Source: Actinomycetes bacterium (GTDB taxonomy: Bacteria; Actinomycetota; Acidimicrobiia; Acidimicrobiales; RAAP-2). From it: a DNA stretch of 53,579 nt. Below, one piece after another: positions 6,811-15,486 of the stretch. A program made the translations under genes and the position numbers. The DNA lies in NCBI GenBank assembly GCA_021810205.1, contig JAJZJC010000009.1, positions 1-53,579 of the forward strand, written 5' to 3'. Position 1 is the stretch's first letter; each line of letters starts with the position of its first letter. The notes beneath the pieces are model-generated. The model was not told the DNA's origin. It searched no databases and saw only the letters and a list, made by a program, of their open reading frames with translations.

Positions 6811-9200
6811 TCTCCCATCCCGCCTACCCCGTCGAGCCGTGGTGCGTGAGGGAGACGGCGCTCCACCCCGACGTCCTCGCACAGAGCGAGTCCGTCTTCG
6901 CTCTCGCCAACGGCCACATCGGCTTGCGAGGCAACTTGGACGAAGGCGAACCTCACGGCCTGCCAGGCTCGTACCTGAACGGCGTCTACGAGTCCCGCCC
7001 GCTGCCCTTCGCCGAGGCGGGTTACGGCTATCCCGAAGCTGGTGAGACGGTGATCAACATCACCAACGCCAAGGTGATCCGCCTTCTCGTCGACGACCAG
7101 CCCTTCGACGTCCGCTACGGCGAGGTCCGCTCCCACGAGCGGGTCCTGGACTTCCGCGACGGCCTGCTGCGGCGACGGGTCGAGTGGATCTCGTCGGGCG
7201 GCCGTGGCATCGCGATGCGCTCGACGCGGCTCGTGTCGTTCGTCCAGCGCTCGGTGGCCGCCATCTGCTACGAGGTCGAAGCGCTCGACCAAGCGCTGCG
7301 GGTCGTCGTCCAGTCCGAGCTGGTGGCCAACGAAACGCTTCCCGCCGCCAACGGCGATCCCCGGGGGTCGGCCATCCTCGAGGCGCCGCTGCGCTCCGAG
7401 GAGCACGGCTGCGTCGATGCCAAAGCGGCGCTGGTGCACCGGACCGAGAAGAGCGGCCTGCGGCTCTCTGTCGCGATGGACCACCACGTCGAGGGCCCCC
7501 CGTCGACGCGGGTGTCCTCGGAGAGCTTTCCCGACCTTGCCCGGGTGACCGTCACCGCGTCGCTGGCGCCCGGCGAGCGGCTCCGCCTGGTCAAGTTCGT
7601 CGCCTTTGGCTGGTCGGCAGAGCGCTCGGAGCCCGCGGTGCGCGACCAGGTTGCCGCGGCGCTGACCGGTGCGGTCCAGACCGGCTGGGATGGCCTCGTC
7701 GCCGAGCAGCGCGCTTATCTCGATGCCTTCTGGGCGGGTGCTGACGTCGAGGTCGAAGGCGACGCCGAGATCCAACAGGCGGTGCGGTTCGCACTGTTCC
7801 ACGTCCTCCAGGCGGGCGCCCGGGCCGAGGGGCGGGCCATCGCGGCCAAGGGGCTCACCGGCCCCGGCTACGACGGGCACGCCTTCTGGGACACCGAGAC
7901 CTACGTGCTGCCCGTCCTCACCTATACCGCCCCGGACGCCGTGGCTCACGCACTCAAGTGGCGGCACTCCACCCTGGAGATGGCTCGGGACCGGGCCCGC
8001 CAGCTCGGCCTGCGGGGCGCGGTGTTCCCGTGGCGGACCATCGCGGGAGCCGAGTGCTCGAGCTACTGGCCGGCAGGCACGGCGGCATTCCACATCGGTG
8101 CCGACATCGCCGACGCGGTCGTCCGCTACGTCGCAGCGACCGGCGACGAGCGTTTCGAGCGAACCGTGGGCTTGGAGCTGCTGGCCGAGACCGCACGCCT
8201 CTGGTGTTCGCTCGGCTACCACGATGCCGAGGGCAGGTTCCGCATCGACGGGGTCACGGGCCCCGATGAGTACTCGGCGGTGACCGACAACAACGTCTTC
8301 ACCAACCTCATGGCCAAGCACAACCTCGCCTCGGCGGCCGGTGCCGCCGAGCGCCACCCCGACGAAGCCCGCCAGCTCGGCATCGACGAGGAGGAAACGG
8401 CCACCTGGCGTGACGCCGCGACGGCGATGTTCGTCCCGTACGACGACGCGCTCGGGGTCCACCCCCAAGCCGAAGGGTTCACCCGCCACCAGGTGTGGGA
8501 CTTCGCCGCCACCACGGACGAGCAGTACCCGCTGCTGTTGCACTTCCCGTACTTCGACCTCTACCGCAAGCAGGTCGTAAAGCAGGCTGACCTGGTGTTG
8601 GCGATGCACCTTCGCGGCGAGGCGTTCACCGAGGAGGAGAAGGCAGCCAACTTCGCCTACTACGAGGCGTTGACGGTGCGTGACTCGTCGCTGTCGGCCT
8701 GTACCCAGGCGGTGATGGCCGCCGAGGTCGGGCACGTGGAGCTCGCCTACGACTACCTCGCCGAGGCAGCCCTCATGGACCTCGACGACTTGGAGCACAA
8801 CACCCGCGACGGTCTGCACGTCGCCTCCCTGGCCGGCACCTGGATCGCCCTCGTCGCCGGACTGGCGGGCATGCGCGAGATCGGCGGCACCCTCAGCTTC
8901 TCCCCCCGGTTGCCCGAGGGCATCACCCGCCTCTCCATAGGAGTGAACCTTCGTCAACGCAACCTTCGCCTCGACGTCTCCGCGGAGACGTCGACCTATC
9001 GGCTGGCAGGGGGTGACGCGGTCGAAGTCTTCCACCACGGACAGGTGGTCACGGTCTCGGCGGACGCCCCGGTCGTCTGCGAGACGGCAAGCGGCGGCTT
9101 CCGGCTCCCCGTGGGTCCGGTCCCCAGCCAACCCGCGGGGCGTGAGCCATCTCACCGCAAGTCCCAGAACGAGATGCGCACGCGAGAAGCGACCCCATGA
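6807..9200 (+). CDS. glycoside hydrolase family 65 disaccharide phosphorylase (trehalose/maltose type)
   Basis: A 797-residue GH65 protein. Members phosphorolyse trehalose, maltose, kojibiose or related alpha-glucosides to glucose and beta-glucose 1-phosphate. The N-terminal domain shows the family NGHIGLRGN segment; the catalytic (alpha/alpha)6 barrel has GHAFWDTETYVLP and VTGPDEYSAVTDNN, whose glutamate (about residue 488) is the general acid. The GTG start overlaps the pgmB stop, and the stop overlaps the next ATG, so the three genes are translationally coupled. The pgmB partner supports a phosphorylase rather than a hydrolase, but the exact sugar cannot be told from sequence. Confidence 0.88.
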   Translation: MISHPAYPVEPWCVRETALHPDVLAQSESVFALANGHIGLRGNLDEGEPHGLPGSYLNGVYESRPLPFAEAGYGYPEAGETVINITNAKVIRLLVDDQPFDVRYGEVRSHERVLDFRDGLLRRRVEWISSGGRGIAMRSTRLVSFVQRSVAAICYEVEALDQALRVVVQSELVANETLPAANGDPRGSAILEAPLRSEEHGCVDAKAALVHRTEKSGLRLSVAMDHHVEGPPSTRVSSESFPDLARVTVTASLAPGERLRLVKFVAFGWSAERSEPAVRDQVAAALTGAVQTGWDGLVAEQRAYLDAFWAGADVEVEGDAEIQQAVRFALFHVLQAGARAEGRAIAAKGLTGPGYDGHAFWDTETYVLPVLTYTAPDAVAHALKWRHSTLEMARDRARQLGLRGAVFPWRTIAGAECSSYWPAGTAAFHIGADIADAVVRYVAATGDERFERTVGLELLAETARLWCSLGYHDAEGRFRIDGVTGPDEYSAVTDNNVFTNLMAKHNLASAAGAAERHPDEARQLGIDEEETATWRDAATAMFVPYDDALGVHPQAEGFTRHQVWDFAATTDEQYPLLLHFPYFDLYRKQVVKQADLVLAMHLRGEAFTEEEKAANFAYYEALTVRDSSLSACTQAVMAAEVGHVELAYDYLAEAALMDLDDLEHNTRDGLHVASLAGTWIALVAGLAGMREIGGTLSFSPRLPEGITRLSIGVNLRQRNLRLDVSAETSTYRLAGGDAVEVFHHGQVVTVSADAPVVCETASGGFRLPVGPVPSQPAGREPSHRKSQNEMRTREATP

Positions 9201-11377
9201 GCACGAAGCGTCAGCCTCCCCAGCCACCTCAGTGTGATGGCCTGGAGGACTACGACGCCTGGTTGTTCGGCCTCGGCGCATTGGTCAACACCGCGGGCGT
9301 GTACGTCGCTGCATGGAAGCAGGGGTTCGACGAAGTCCTCGAAGCCGAGACGAGCCGTACGGGAAAGGCGTTCGCTTCCTTCGACCCCGAACGCGACTAT
9401 GCGCGCTTTGTGGAGGGCAGGTCCCGTGACGACGGAATCCGGGAGTTCCTCGGTGACCGAGGCATCACGCTCCCCGAGGGCACTGGCGGGGACCCTCCGG
9501 GCGCCGGCACCGTCAAAGGAGTCGGTGTCCGCGTGCATGATCTGGTCCTTCAGGGGCTCGAGACAAACGGCGTCGAGCTCTACGACGGCGCCAAGTCCCT
9601 CCTGGGGCAGCTCCACGAACGAGGGGTCAAGATCGCCGTTGTCTCCGTCGCCGAGGACTCCGACGCGTTGCTGCGGGCAGCGGGGATCTCCGCGCTCTTC
9701 GATGCGCGCATCGACGGCAGCGCCAGCAACGGCCACCATCTCTCAGGCAAAGCTGTCCTCAACGTCTATCTTGAAGGGGCCGAGACTCTCGGCGTCGATC
9801 CTCGCAGAACTGTCCTTGTCGAGAATGCGGGCGCAGGAGTCCAGGCGGGTCGCTCCGGGAGGTTCGGGCGGGTCGTCAGTGTCGGCCAGCGAAGCGACCC
9901 CGGGAGCCACGACGACGCCGATACCCTCGGTTCTGACGGCGCCGATATGGTCGTCAACCACCTGGTCGAGCTGTTCGGAGACGGCTCCGCGGCGGAGGGA
10001 CGGCCGCGGGGACCAAAGCAAGCCTTCAGCGCAGGTCTCGTCACCAAAGCGATGAGCCGCCACGTGGTACTCGTGGCGGCGGTTACCGCGCTCGGCGGGC
10101 TGCTCTTCGGCTACGACACTGGCGTCGTCTCGGGGGCGTTGCTCTTCCTCCACCGTGATTTCGGGCCGGTCAGCTCATTCGACAAGGAGTTGGTCGTGAG
10201 CCTGCTGCTCGTCGGCGCGGTCGTCGGGGCACTCGGAGCAGGTCGGATCGCCGACAGGGTCGGGCGGAGGCCCACCTTGCTCGCCACCGCGGTCGTCTTC
10301 ATCGTCGGCGTGTTGGCCGCGGCGTTCTCGCCGAGTCTCGAGGTGCTGATCGCGATGCGTTTCGTCATCGGACTGGCCGTCGGATCGGCGTCCGAGGTCG
10401 TGCCCCTGTTCATCGGCGAGGCAGCGCCGCCCAAGCTGCGTGGCGCACTCGTGAGCTTCAACCAGCTGGCGCTCACCATCGGCATCCTCGTGTCGTTCCT
10501 TGTCGACTACGCGCTTGCCGGCACGGAGGACTGGCGCTTGATGTTCGGGCTGGCAGCGATCCCGGCCACGATGCTCGTCATCGGCATGATCTTCCAAGAC
10601 GAGAGCCCCCACTGGCTGATCCGTAAAGGGCGCATTGACGAAGCGCGTCGTGTGCTCGCCAAAGTGCGACCGTCCGACGCAGTCGAGACGGAGATCCACG
10701 ACGTCCAGAGCCTCGACACCGCAAAGCGCCGGCTACGCGACCTGTTCCAACCTTCGTTGCGCAAGGTGATCCTGGTGGGCGTGATCCTTGCCGCGCTCCA
10801 GCAGGTGACGGGGATCAACACGATCATCTACTACCTACCGACCCTATTGAAGAGCGCTGGCTTCGGGTCCGGTAGTGCGCTGCTTGCGAACGTCGGAAAT
10901 GGGATCGTGAACGTCGGTCTCACCGTCGTCGCGATCCGACTGATCGACCGCGTCGGCCGCCGGCCACTGCTCATCGGCGGTCTGTGCGGTATGACCGCAG
11001 GGCTGCTCGTGGTAGCCATCGATTTCGCTGTCGGCGGCAGCAATCTGCACGGTGCCGGTGCAATCGTCGCCGTCGTGGCGTTCCTCTTCTATACGGGGTC
11101 CTTCGCCATCGGGCTCGGTCCCGTGTTCTGGCTCCTCATCAGTGAGATCTATCCAGTGGATGTGCGGGGACAAGCAATGAGCCTGGCGACGATGACGAAC
11201 TGGGGTGCGAACTTCGTCGTCACGATCTCCTTCCTGACGCTCTTGGACACGATCCACGGCTTCGGCACGTTCTTCCTGTTCGCCCTCCTAGCGCTCTTCG
11301 CCGTCCTCTACTGCGCGTTGAGGATCCCCGAGACCAAGGGGGAGAGCCTCCAGCAGATCGAACGTGAGTTGACGTGA
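9197..11377 (+). CDS. fusion: inactive beta-phosphoglucomutase-like HAD domain + sugar-porter MFS transporter
   Basis: One uninterrupted 726-residue frame. Residues about 18-260 align along their length with the PgmB encoded two genes upstream, but the nucleophile motif FDLDG is FGLGA (Asp to Gly at 25 and 27) and the metal site ED is EN (209-210); only the lysine of motif III (185) survives. Residues about 288-726 form a 12-helix major facilitator of the sugar porter family: LLFGYDTGVVSGAL, DRVGRRP twice, QQVTGINTIIYY, and the C-terminal PETKG. It probably imports the sugar used by the operon with protons, and the dead HAD domain may sense sugar phosphate. An internal ATG at 10052 could start an MFS-only product but has no evident ribosome site. 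Confidence 0.88.
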   Translation: MSTKRQPPQPPQCDGLEDYDAWLFGLGALVNTAGVYVAAWKQGFDEVLEAETSRTGKAFASFDPERDYARFVEGRSRDDGIREFLGDRGITLPEGTGGDPPGAGTVKGVGVRVHDLVLQGLETNGVELYDGAKSLLGQLHERGVKIAVVSVAEDSDALLRAAGISALFDARIDGSASNGHHLSGKAVLNVYLEGAETLGVDPRRTVLVENAGAGVQAGRSGRFGRVVSVGQRSDPGSHDDADTLGSDGADMVVNHLVELFGDGSAAEGRPRGPKQAFSAGLVTKAMSRHVVLVAAVTALGGLLFGYDTGVVSGALLFLHRDFGPVSSFDKELVVSLLLVGAVVGALGAGRIADRVGRRPTLLATAVVFIVGVLAAAFSPSLEVLIAMRFVIGLAVGSASEVVPLFIGEAAPPKLRGALVSFNQLALTIGILVSFLVDYALAGTEDWRLMFGLAAIPATMLVIGMIFQDESPHWLIRKGRIDEARRVLAKVRPSDAVETEIHDVQSLDTAKRRLRDLFQPSLRKVILVGVILAALQQVTGINTIIYYLPTLLKSAGFGSGSALLANVGNGIVNVGLTVVAIRLIDRVGRRPLLIGGLCGMTAGLLVVAIDFAVGGSNLHGAGAIVAVVAFLFYTGSFAIGLGPVFWLLISEIYPVDVRGQAMSLATMTNWGANFVVTISFLTLLDTIHGFGTFFLFALLALFAVLYCALRIPETKGESLQQIERELT

Positions 11378-11396
11378 TGGCGAACTGTTCACCGGT

Positions 11397-11416
11397 GCCC
11401 CTGTTGCGACAGGGGC
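11397..11416 (+). terminator. hairpin after the phosphorylase operon
   Basis: A perfect 7-base stem GCCCCTG/CAGGGGC with a 6-base loop, 20 bases after the transporter stop. There is no T-run, as is common in high-GC actinobacteria. It is the most likely end of the pgmB-phosphorylase-transporter transcript. The rest of 11378-11577 contains only the promoter region of the next gene. Confidence 0.4.
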
Positions 11417-11577
11417 TGAGACATTGCTGCTTGGCCCTGCCTCGTTGGCCAACTGAGGCCGAGGACGACACGGGTCGGCGTCTCGTGCGTAGGTAGCCTC
11501 GTAGTCTCTTCGCAGGAAGTCCGGCGGGGACCCGGCCGGCTCCAGCCCCGCCGACGCTCGAGCGTGGGAGGTTGCCC

Positions 11578-11922
11578 ATGAGCGCACCAACTGTTGCTGG
11601 CACTCCCCGTCTCTCGAACGGGATTGCCCCGGCTGAGTTCGATCAGGTGGTGGCTGTTCTGGGAAGATTTGATGAGCGTTTCCGCTCGTACCCCGATGGG
11701 GCGGTGGAGCTGCAGCTGAGCGTGAAAGAGCGCGGTACGCCCAGCCAGCGGACCACCCTCGCGGTGAGGAGCGCCGGTCAGCAGCGGGTCGTCGCGACGT
11801 CGAGCCGCGCTGACTTCGACGGCGCGCTCGCCGAGGTGCGCGACGAGCTTGTCCGGCAGTTCAACGACGCCAAGAACCGCTCTGCGCCGCGCAACAGCTG
11901 CGTCTTCCGAGAGTTCCTGTGA
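11578..11922 (+). CDS. HPF/RaiA-like ribosome-associated protein (small)
   Basis: A 114-residue protein whose body (FRSYPDGAVELQLSVKERGT, then QRTTLAVRS and a helical EVRDELVRQFNDAKNR) resembles the beta-alpha-beta-beta-beta-alpha fold of hibernation-promoting factors, especially the short actinobacterial variants. Such proteins bind the 30S decoding region and inactivate ribosomes under stress. The ATG is preceded by GGGAGG; the TTG two codons upstream is less likely. No C-terminal dimerisation domain is present. The family call is by character of the sequence, not by an invariant motif. Confidence 0.55.
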   Translation: MSAPTVAGTPRLSNGIAPAEFDQVVAVLGRFDERFRSYPDGAVELQLSVKERGTPSQRTTLAVRSAGQQRVVATSSRADFDGALAEVRDELVRQFNDAKNRSAPRNSCVFREFL

Positions 11923-11975
11923 CCGGTCGCCGCGTCGGGACGTCCTGTGGGTGCCGAGAACTCCGTCCTCCCTGC

Positions 11976-12834
11976 TCAGGCCGCCATTTGGTATTCGTGG
12001 ATGAGGCCGCCCAGACGATTGGTGGCTCGAGGGGCCTGGACCGGGGTTCTGATGACCCTGGCGCCGTCGGCGGCGAAGACAGCGTCGAAGGAAGCGCTGA
12101 ACTTCTTATCGCGATCGCGGATGAGGAACTTGATCGCGTTCGCCTGGTCGGCGAGGTCCATCGAGAGGTTCCGAGCCTGTTGGGTGACCCAGTCAGCAGC
12201 TGGGTAGGTGGTCACGCCGGCGATCCGCACGAGGCGTCGCGTGCTGGATGAACACCAGGATGTAGAGCCTGCGGAGGAGGACCGATTCGACATGGAAGAA
12301 GTCGCAGGCCATCAATCCCTTCGCCCGGGTGGTGAGGAACTCCGCGCAGGTCGGTCCCGACCTGCGCGGTGACGGATCGGTGCCGTGGCGCTCCAAGATC
12401 GCCCAGACGCTCGAGGGGGCGACGACGACGCCAATGGTGGCCAGCTCGCCGTGGATGCGGCGGTAGCCCCAAGTCGGGTCCTCCTTCGCCAACCGGGGCA
12501 CCACGGCCGTGGTTCCCTTCGGGATAGCCGGTCGACCTGGCCGGCCGTGCGGGTAGGTCCAGCGCTTGGCGACGAGGGCCCGGTGCCAGCGCAGCAGGGT
12601 GGCCGGCTGGACGAAGAGGCTTCCCAGACGCCAGTGAGAAAGGAGACGTCCCAAACCGGCCAGGACCCACCGGTCCGCCGGCTCCAGCGCTGCTCTATGG
12701 ACCTGGCGGCGAAGGACCGCCACCTCGTGATGCAGGATCACGACCTCGACGGCGAGATCGGTGTCACGGCGACCGATGAGTCCGATGAGCTGGATGACGC
12801 GGCAGAACGCCCGGTAGAGGAATGAGAGGGTCAT
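11976..12834 (-). pseudogene. DDE (rve-type) transposase, frameshifted and internally deleted
   Basis: From the ATG at 12834 the frame gives an integrase-core transposase: an N-terminal segment ending LGLIGRRDTDLAVEVVILHH, HTH-like LLRWHRALVAKRW, EDPTWGYRRIHGEL, and the first catalytic Asp in [12 protein letters not shown]. After LVFIQHAT (about 12235-12250) the reading frame shifts to the one containing [20 protein letters not shown] and the second Asp region IRDRDKKF. Downstream of PVQAPRA the roughly 70 residues that should contain the catalytic Glu are missing, and the frame jumps to [14 protein letters not shown], the usual C-terminus. Inactive on two counts. Terminal inverted repeats were not identified. 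Confidence 0.75.
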
Positions 12835-12960
12835 CGCTGGATGCGCTCCGAACCTGAGTCCAGGCGTCAAAGTGCTGGTCGCAGGCCATGGATGGCATTC
12901 TCGGCACCGAGACCCTGTGCCAGGCCTGCTATCGACGTCCGTCGTCAGGCAGTGGTTGCA

Positions 12961-13004
12961 GACGTACGTCGACATAGTATGTTTGTGGACGTACGTCGAC
13001 ATAG
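12961..13004 (+). promoter_or_regulatory. hipBA operator: two direct copies of a palindromic site
   Basis: GACGTACGTCGACATAG occurs at 12961-12977 and again at 12988-13004, 27 bases apart. Each copy starts with the perfect 10-base palindrome GACGTACGTC. Related half-sites occur at about 12936-12948 (CGACGTCCGTCG) and 13013-13018. The position, 35-80 bases before hipB, is what is expected for autoregulation by the HipB dimer. The rest of 12835-13038 has no gene. Confidence 0.65.
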
Positions 13005-13038
13005 AAGAGATGCTGACGATCGTCGACAGGTGGGGCCG

Positions 13039-13320
13039 ATGAAGCTCAACTCCGTGCAGGACGTGGCCGCCGCCGTGAGGGGCCGGCGCCTGGCCCTGGG
13101 CCTCAGTCAGGGCGATCTGGCCTCGCGAGCCGGCGTGTCGCGCGACTGGATCAACTACTTCGAGGGTGGCAAGCCCACCGTCGAGCTTGCTCACGTGCTC
13201 CGCGTCCTCGACGCCCTCGGACTACGCCTCGACCTCGCCGAGGGTGGCCCCGGTCGGGATGTCCCCGCATCGGGGCCCGTCGATCTGGATGACCTCCTGC
13301 AGGAGTACCGCGACCGATGA
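13039..13320 (+). CDS. hipB: HipB-like antitoxin (XRE helix-turn-helix)
   Basis: A 93-residue DNA-binding antitoxin. Residues about 8-65 are a Cro/C1-type helix-turn-helix (RRLALGLSQGDLASRAGVSR, then DWINYFEGGKPTVEL), followed by LRVLDALGLRLDL, the typical end of HipB proteins. It would bind the repeated site upstream and, with HipA, repress the operon. Its stop codon overlaps the hipA start by four bases, so both are translated together. Confidence 0.85.
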   Translation: MKLNSVQDVAAAVRGRRLALGLSQGDLASRAGVSRDWINYFEGGKPTVELAHVLRVLDALGLRLDLAEGGPGRDVPASGPVDLDDLLQEYRDR

Positions 13321-14609
13321 CCGATGTCCTGGTCGTCATGCTCGGAGACGCCATCGCTGGGACGCTGACCCGGCTGCCGCAAGGGCGGCTGCGGTTCGAC
13401 TACGACGACGACTACCGCCGCCGGTCCGAGCCAACGCCCCTGTCGTTGTCCATGCCGACCCAGGTGAAGTCCCATCCCGACAACGTCGTGACCCCGTGGC
13501 TCTGGGGCCTGCTCCCCGACAACGATGGCGTTCTCACGCGCTGGGGCCGTCAGTTCCACGTCTCGGCCTCGTCGCCCTTCGCATTGTTGGGGTCACCGAT
13601 CGGCGAGGACTGTGCCGGGGCCGTCCGGTTCGCGCGGCCGGACGACGTGGACCGGATCCTCAACCGACCGGGTGATGTCACCTGGCTGACCGACGGAGGA
13701 GTCGCAGAACGCCTACGGGACCTCCGCGAGGACTCCACGTCGTGGCTGGGCCGATCGTTCATGGGCCAATTCAGTCTTGCCGGTGCGCAGGCCAAGACGG
13801 CCCTCTTGCAGAGAGACGGAAAGTGGGGTGTTCCCTCAGGATCGCTTCCGACGACGCACATCCTCAAGCCTGCGGTGTCGGGGTTCGACGATCACGACCT
13901 CAACGAGCACCTCTGCCTCGATGCGGCGCGTCGGGCCGGCCTACTCGTAGTCCGCACGACGGTGGGGCGCTTCGGTGACGAGTCCGCCGTCGTCGTCGAC
14001 CGCTACGACCGTATCGCACGCGGCGATCGGATCCTTCGGGTGCACCAAGAGGATTTGTGCCAGGCGCTCGGTGTGCCGCCGACTCGCAAATATCAGCACG
14101 AAGGTGGCCCGTCCCCACGCGACATCGCCGGCCTCTTCCGGCGCGCTATGCCTCCTCGGGTCGCCGACGACGCGGTGTGGCGATTCGCCGACGCTCTCAT
14201 CTGGAATTGGTTTGTTGCTGGAACGGACGCTCACGCCAAGAATTACTCTGTCCTGCTCGCCGACAACCAGGTCCGGCTGGCGCCGATGTACGACGTCGCG
14301 TCCGCGCTGCCCTACGGGACCCATGAGAAGAAGCTGCGCCTTGCCATGAAGGTCGGCGGGGATTACCGGGTTTTCCCGGAACGTAACCCGTGGCCGGCGG
14401 CGGCGAAGGATCTCGGAGTCGATCCCCACCGTCTCGGATCACGGGTTCAGGAGATCGGTATGACGATCGCCGACGCGTTCACAGATGCCGCGAAGACGCC
14501 CGAGGTTCGCGCACTGGAGCGTCCGCTGCCAGACCAGCTCGTCGATCTCATCTCCGATCGAGTTACCAGGTGCTTGCGAATGGTCGGCACAGGTGCCAGA
14601 GCGGTGTAG
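13317..14609 (+). CDS. hipA: HipA-like serine/threonine kinase toxin
   Basis: A 430-residue kinase of the HipA toxin family; the classical member phosphorylates glutamyl-tRNA synthetase and causes growth arrest. Visible features: an N-terminal HipA-N1 domain with LWGLLPDND, the P-loop-like SLAGAQAK (about 153-160), the catalytic loop GTDAHAKNYSVL (Asp304, Asn309) and the metal-binding LAPMYDVASAL (Asp326). Everything needed for activity seems present and length is normal. Coupled to hipB upstream. The target in this organism is unknown. Confidence 0.88.
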   Translation: MTDVLVVMLGDAIAGTLTRLPQGRLRFDYDDDYRRRSEPTPLSLSMPTQVKSHPDNVVTPWLWGLLPDNDGVLTRWGRQFHVSASSPFALLGSPIGEDCAGAVRFARPDDVDRILNRPGDVTWLTDGGVAERLRDLREDSTSWLGRSFMGQFSLAGAQAKTALLQRDGKWGVPSGSLPTTHILKPAVSGFDDHDLNEHLCLDAARRAGLLVVRTTVGRFGDESAVVVDRYDRIARGDRILRVHQEDLCQALGVPPTRKYQHEGGPSPRDIAGLFRRAMPPRVADDAVWRFADALIWNWFVAGTDAHAKNYSVLLADNQVRLAPMYDVASALPYGTHEKKLRLAMKVGGDYRVFPERNPWPAAAKDLGVDPHRLGSRVQEIGMTIADAFTDAAKTPEVRALERPLPDQLVDLISDRVTRCLRMVGTGARAV

Positions 14610-15044
14610 TCGATCGAACTGGGAACAGGCCGTGTATCTGGGCTCAGTCTCCCACCGAAGGGTTTCGAGCAGCCGTAAATGCGCAGCGTGTATGCACATG
14701 CCACCGACCGATTCAGCGTGTGGGTGCCGGAAACCCCGAACGCACAGTGAGCGACATGATTGTGCTCAGGTAGGCTGGTGTTCGCATCGGTGGTAGCTAC
14801 GTCTCTCTGGCCAGGTAGTACCCGTATAGTCGCCGACGTTTGCCGTGACGATGGCATCAGCCCAACCGCCCATAGCGACGACGACGACGTGGCGGTCGAC
14901 AGCGTCGGGAGCCCGACACGGTCAAGAGGCCATCGCGTGGCAGGCCCTTCGAGTGGTTCGCGAGTTCAGAAACGGCAGACGGCCGCCATGGCGCCGCCGT
15001 ACGCAGGCTCGGTGACCAGCGGGTCACTTCTTGGTATCAGCACT
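14610..15044 (+). other. intergenic stretch with one hairpin
   Basis: No convincing gene on either strand. A perfect inverted repeat GTGACC-AGCG-GGTCAC at 15012-15027 followed by TTCTT could end transcription of hipBA or of the decayed gene on the other strand. Base composition is slightly lower in GC than the surroundings. Confidence 0.3.
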
Positions 15045-15480
15045 CAGCGCGCTGCCGGTTGACCGCGAGGGCCGCACCCGCGTCTCTTGTCGTCTCGCAG
15101 GGCGCGTGGATCGGCTCGGCTTGGCGGCCGGCGTCCGCCAATGCGCGTCGGTGTAGTGATCGCTGTCTTCGAGGTTGCAACCGGCTGTGATTGCTTCGAG
15201 GGGGCGTTCGACGATCTGGTCGGCAGGGAGGCCGTAGCCGGCTTGTGTGTCCGCGCTGGGGGAGACCGAGACAGCACCGGCGACGCGACGAAGTGTCGTG
15301 AAGGCGTCGTCGGCGTGCATCTGCCGGCGGAGGCAGGCCGCGATCCCAGGGAACGAGGTGGCGATCACCGGGTGGCCGCCAGCCGCGACCGCTCGATCCA
15401 AGCGGCGGTCCAGACGTCTCCGAGCACGAGCGGCGTGTCTGCGAAGCGCCCGGTTCGCGGCTGCTCTGCGCAGGTGGCGA
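15045..15480 (-). pseudogene. isocitrate lyase/PEP mutase family enzyme, frameshifted remnant
   Basis: On the minus strand one frame begins with DTPLVLGDVWTAAW, matching the family start (LVLANVWDAAS); a second frame then carries RAVAAGGHPVIATSF, AGYGLPADQIVE and ITAGCNLEDSDH, the conserved core of carboxyphosphonoenolpyruvate/PEP phosphonomutase-like proteins; a third frame gives LADAGRQAEPIHA. At least two frameshifts within about 430 bases and no C-terminal half show that the gene is dead. It sits just downstream of the epimerase gene, same strand. Confidence 0.6.
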
Positions 15481-15486
15481 GGTCGT

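Noticed and set aside
6606-9281. An 891-codon open frame on the minus strand opposite the GH65 gene
   Set aside because: It is the mirror of a strongly conserved gene in high-GC DNA; its translation is low in complexity and matches no family.
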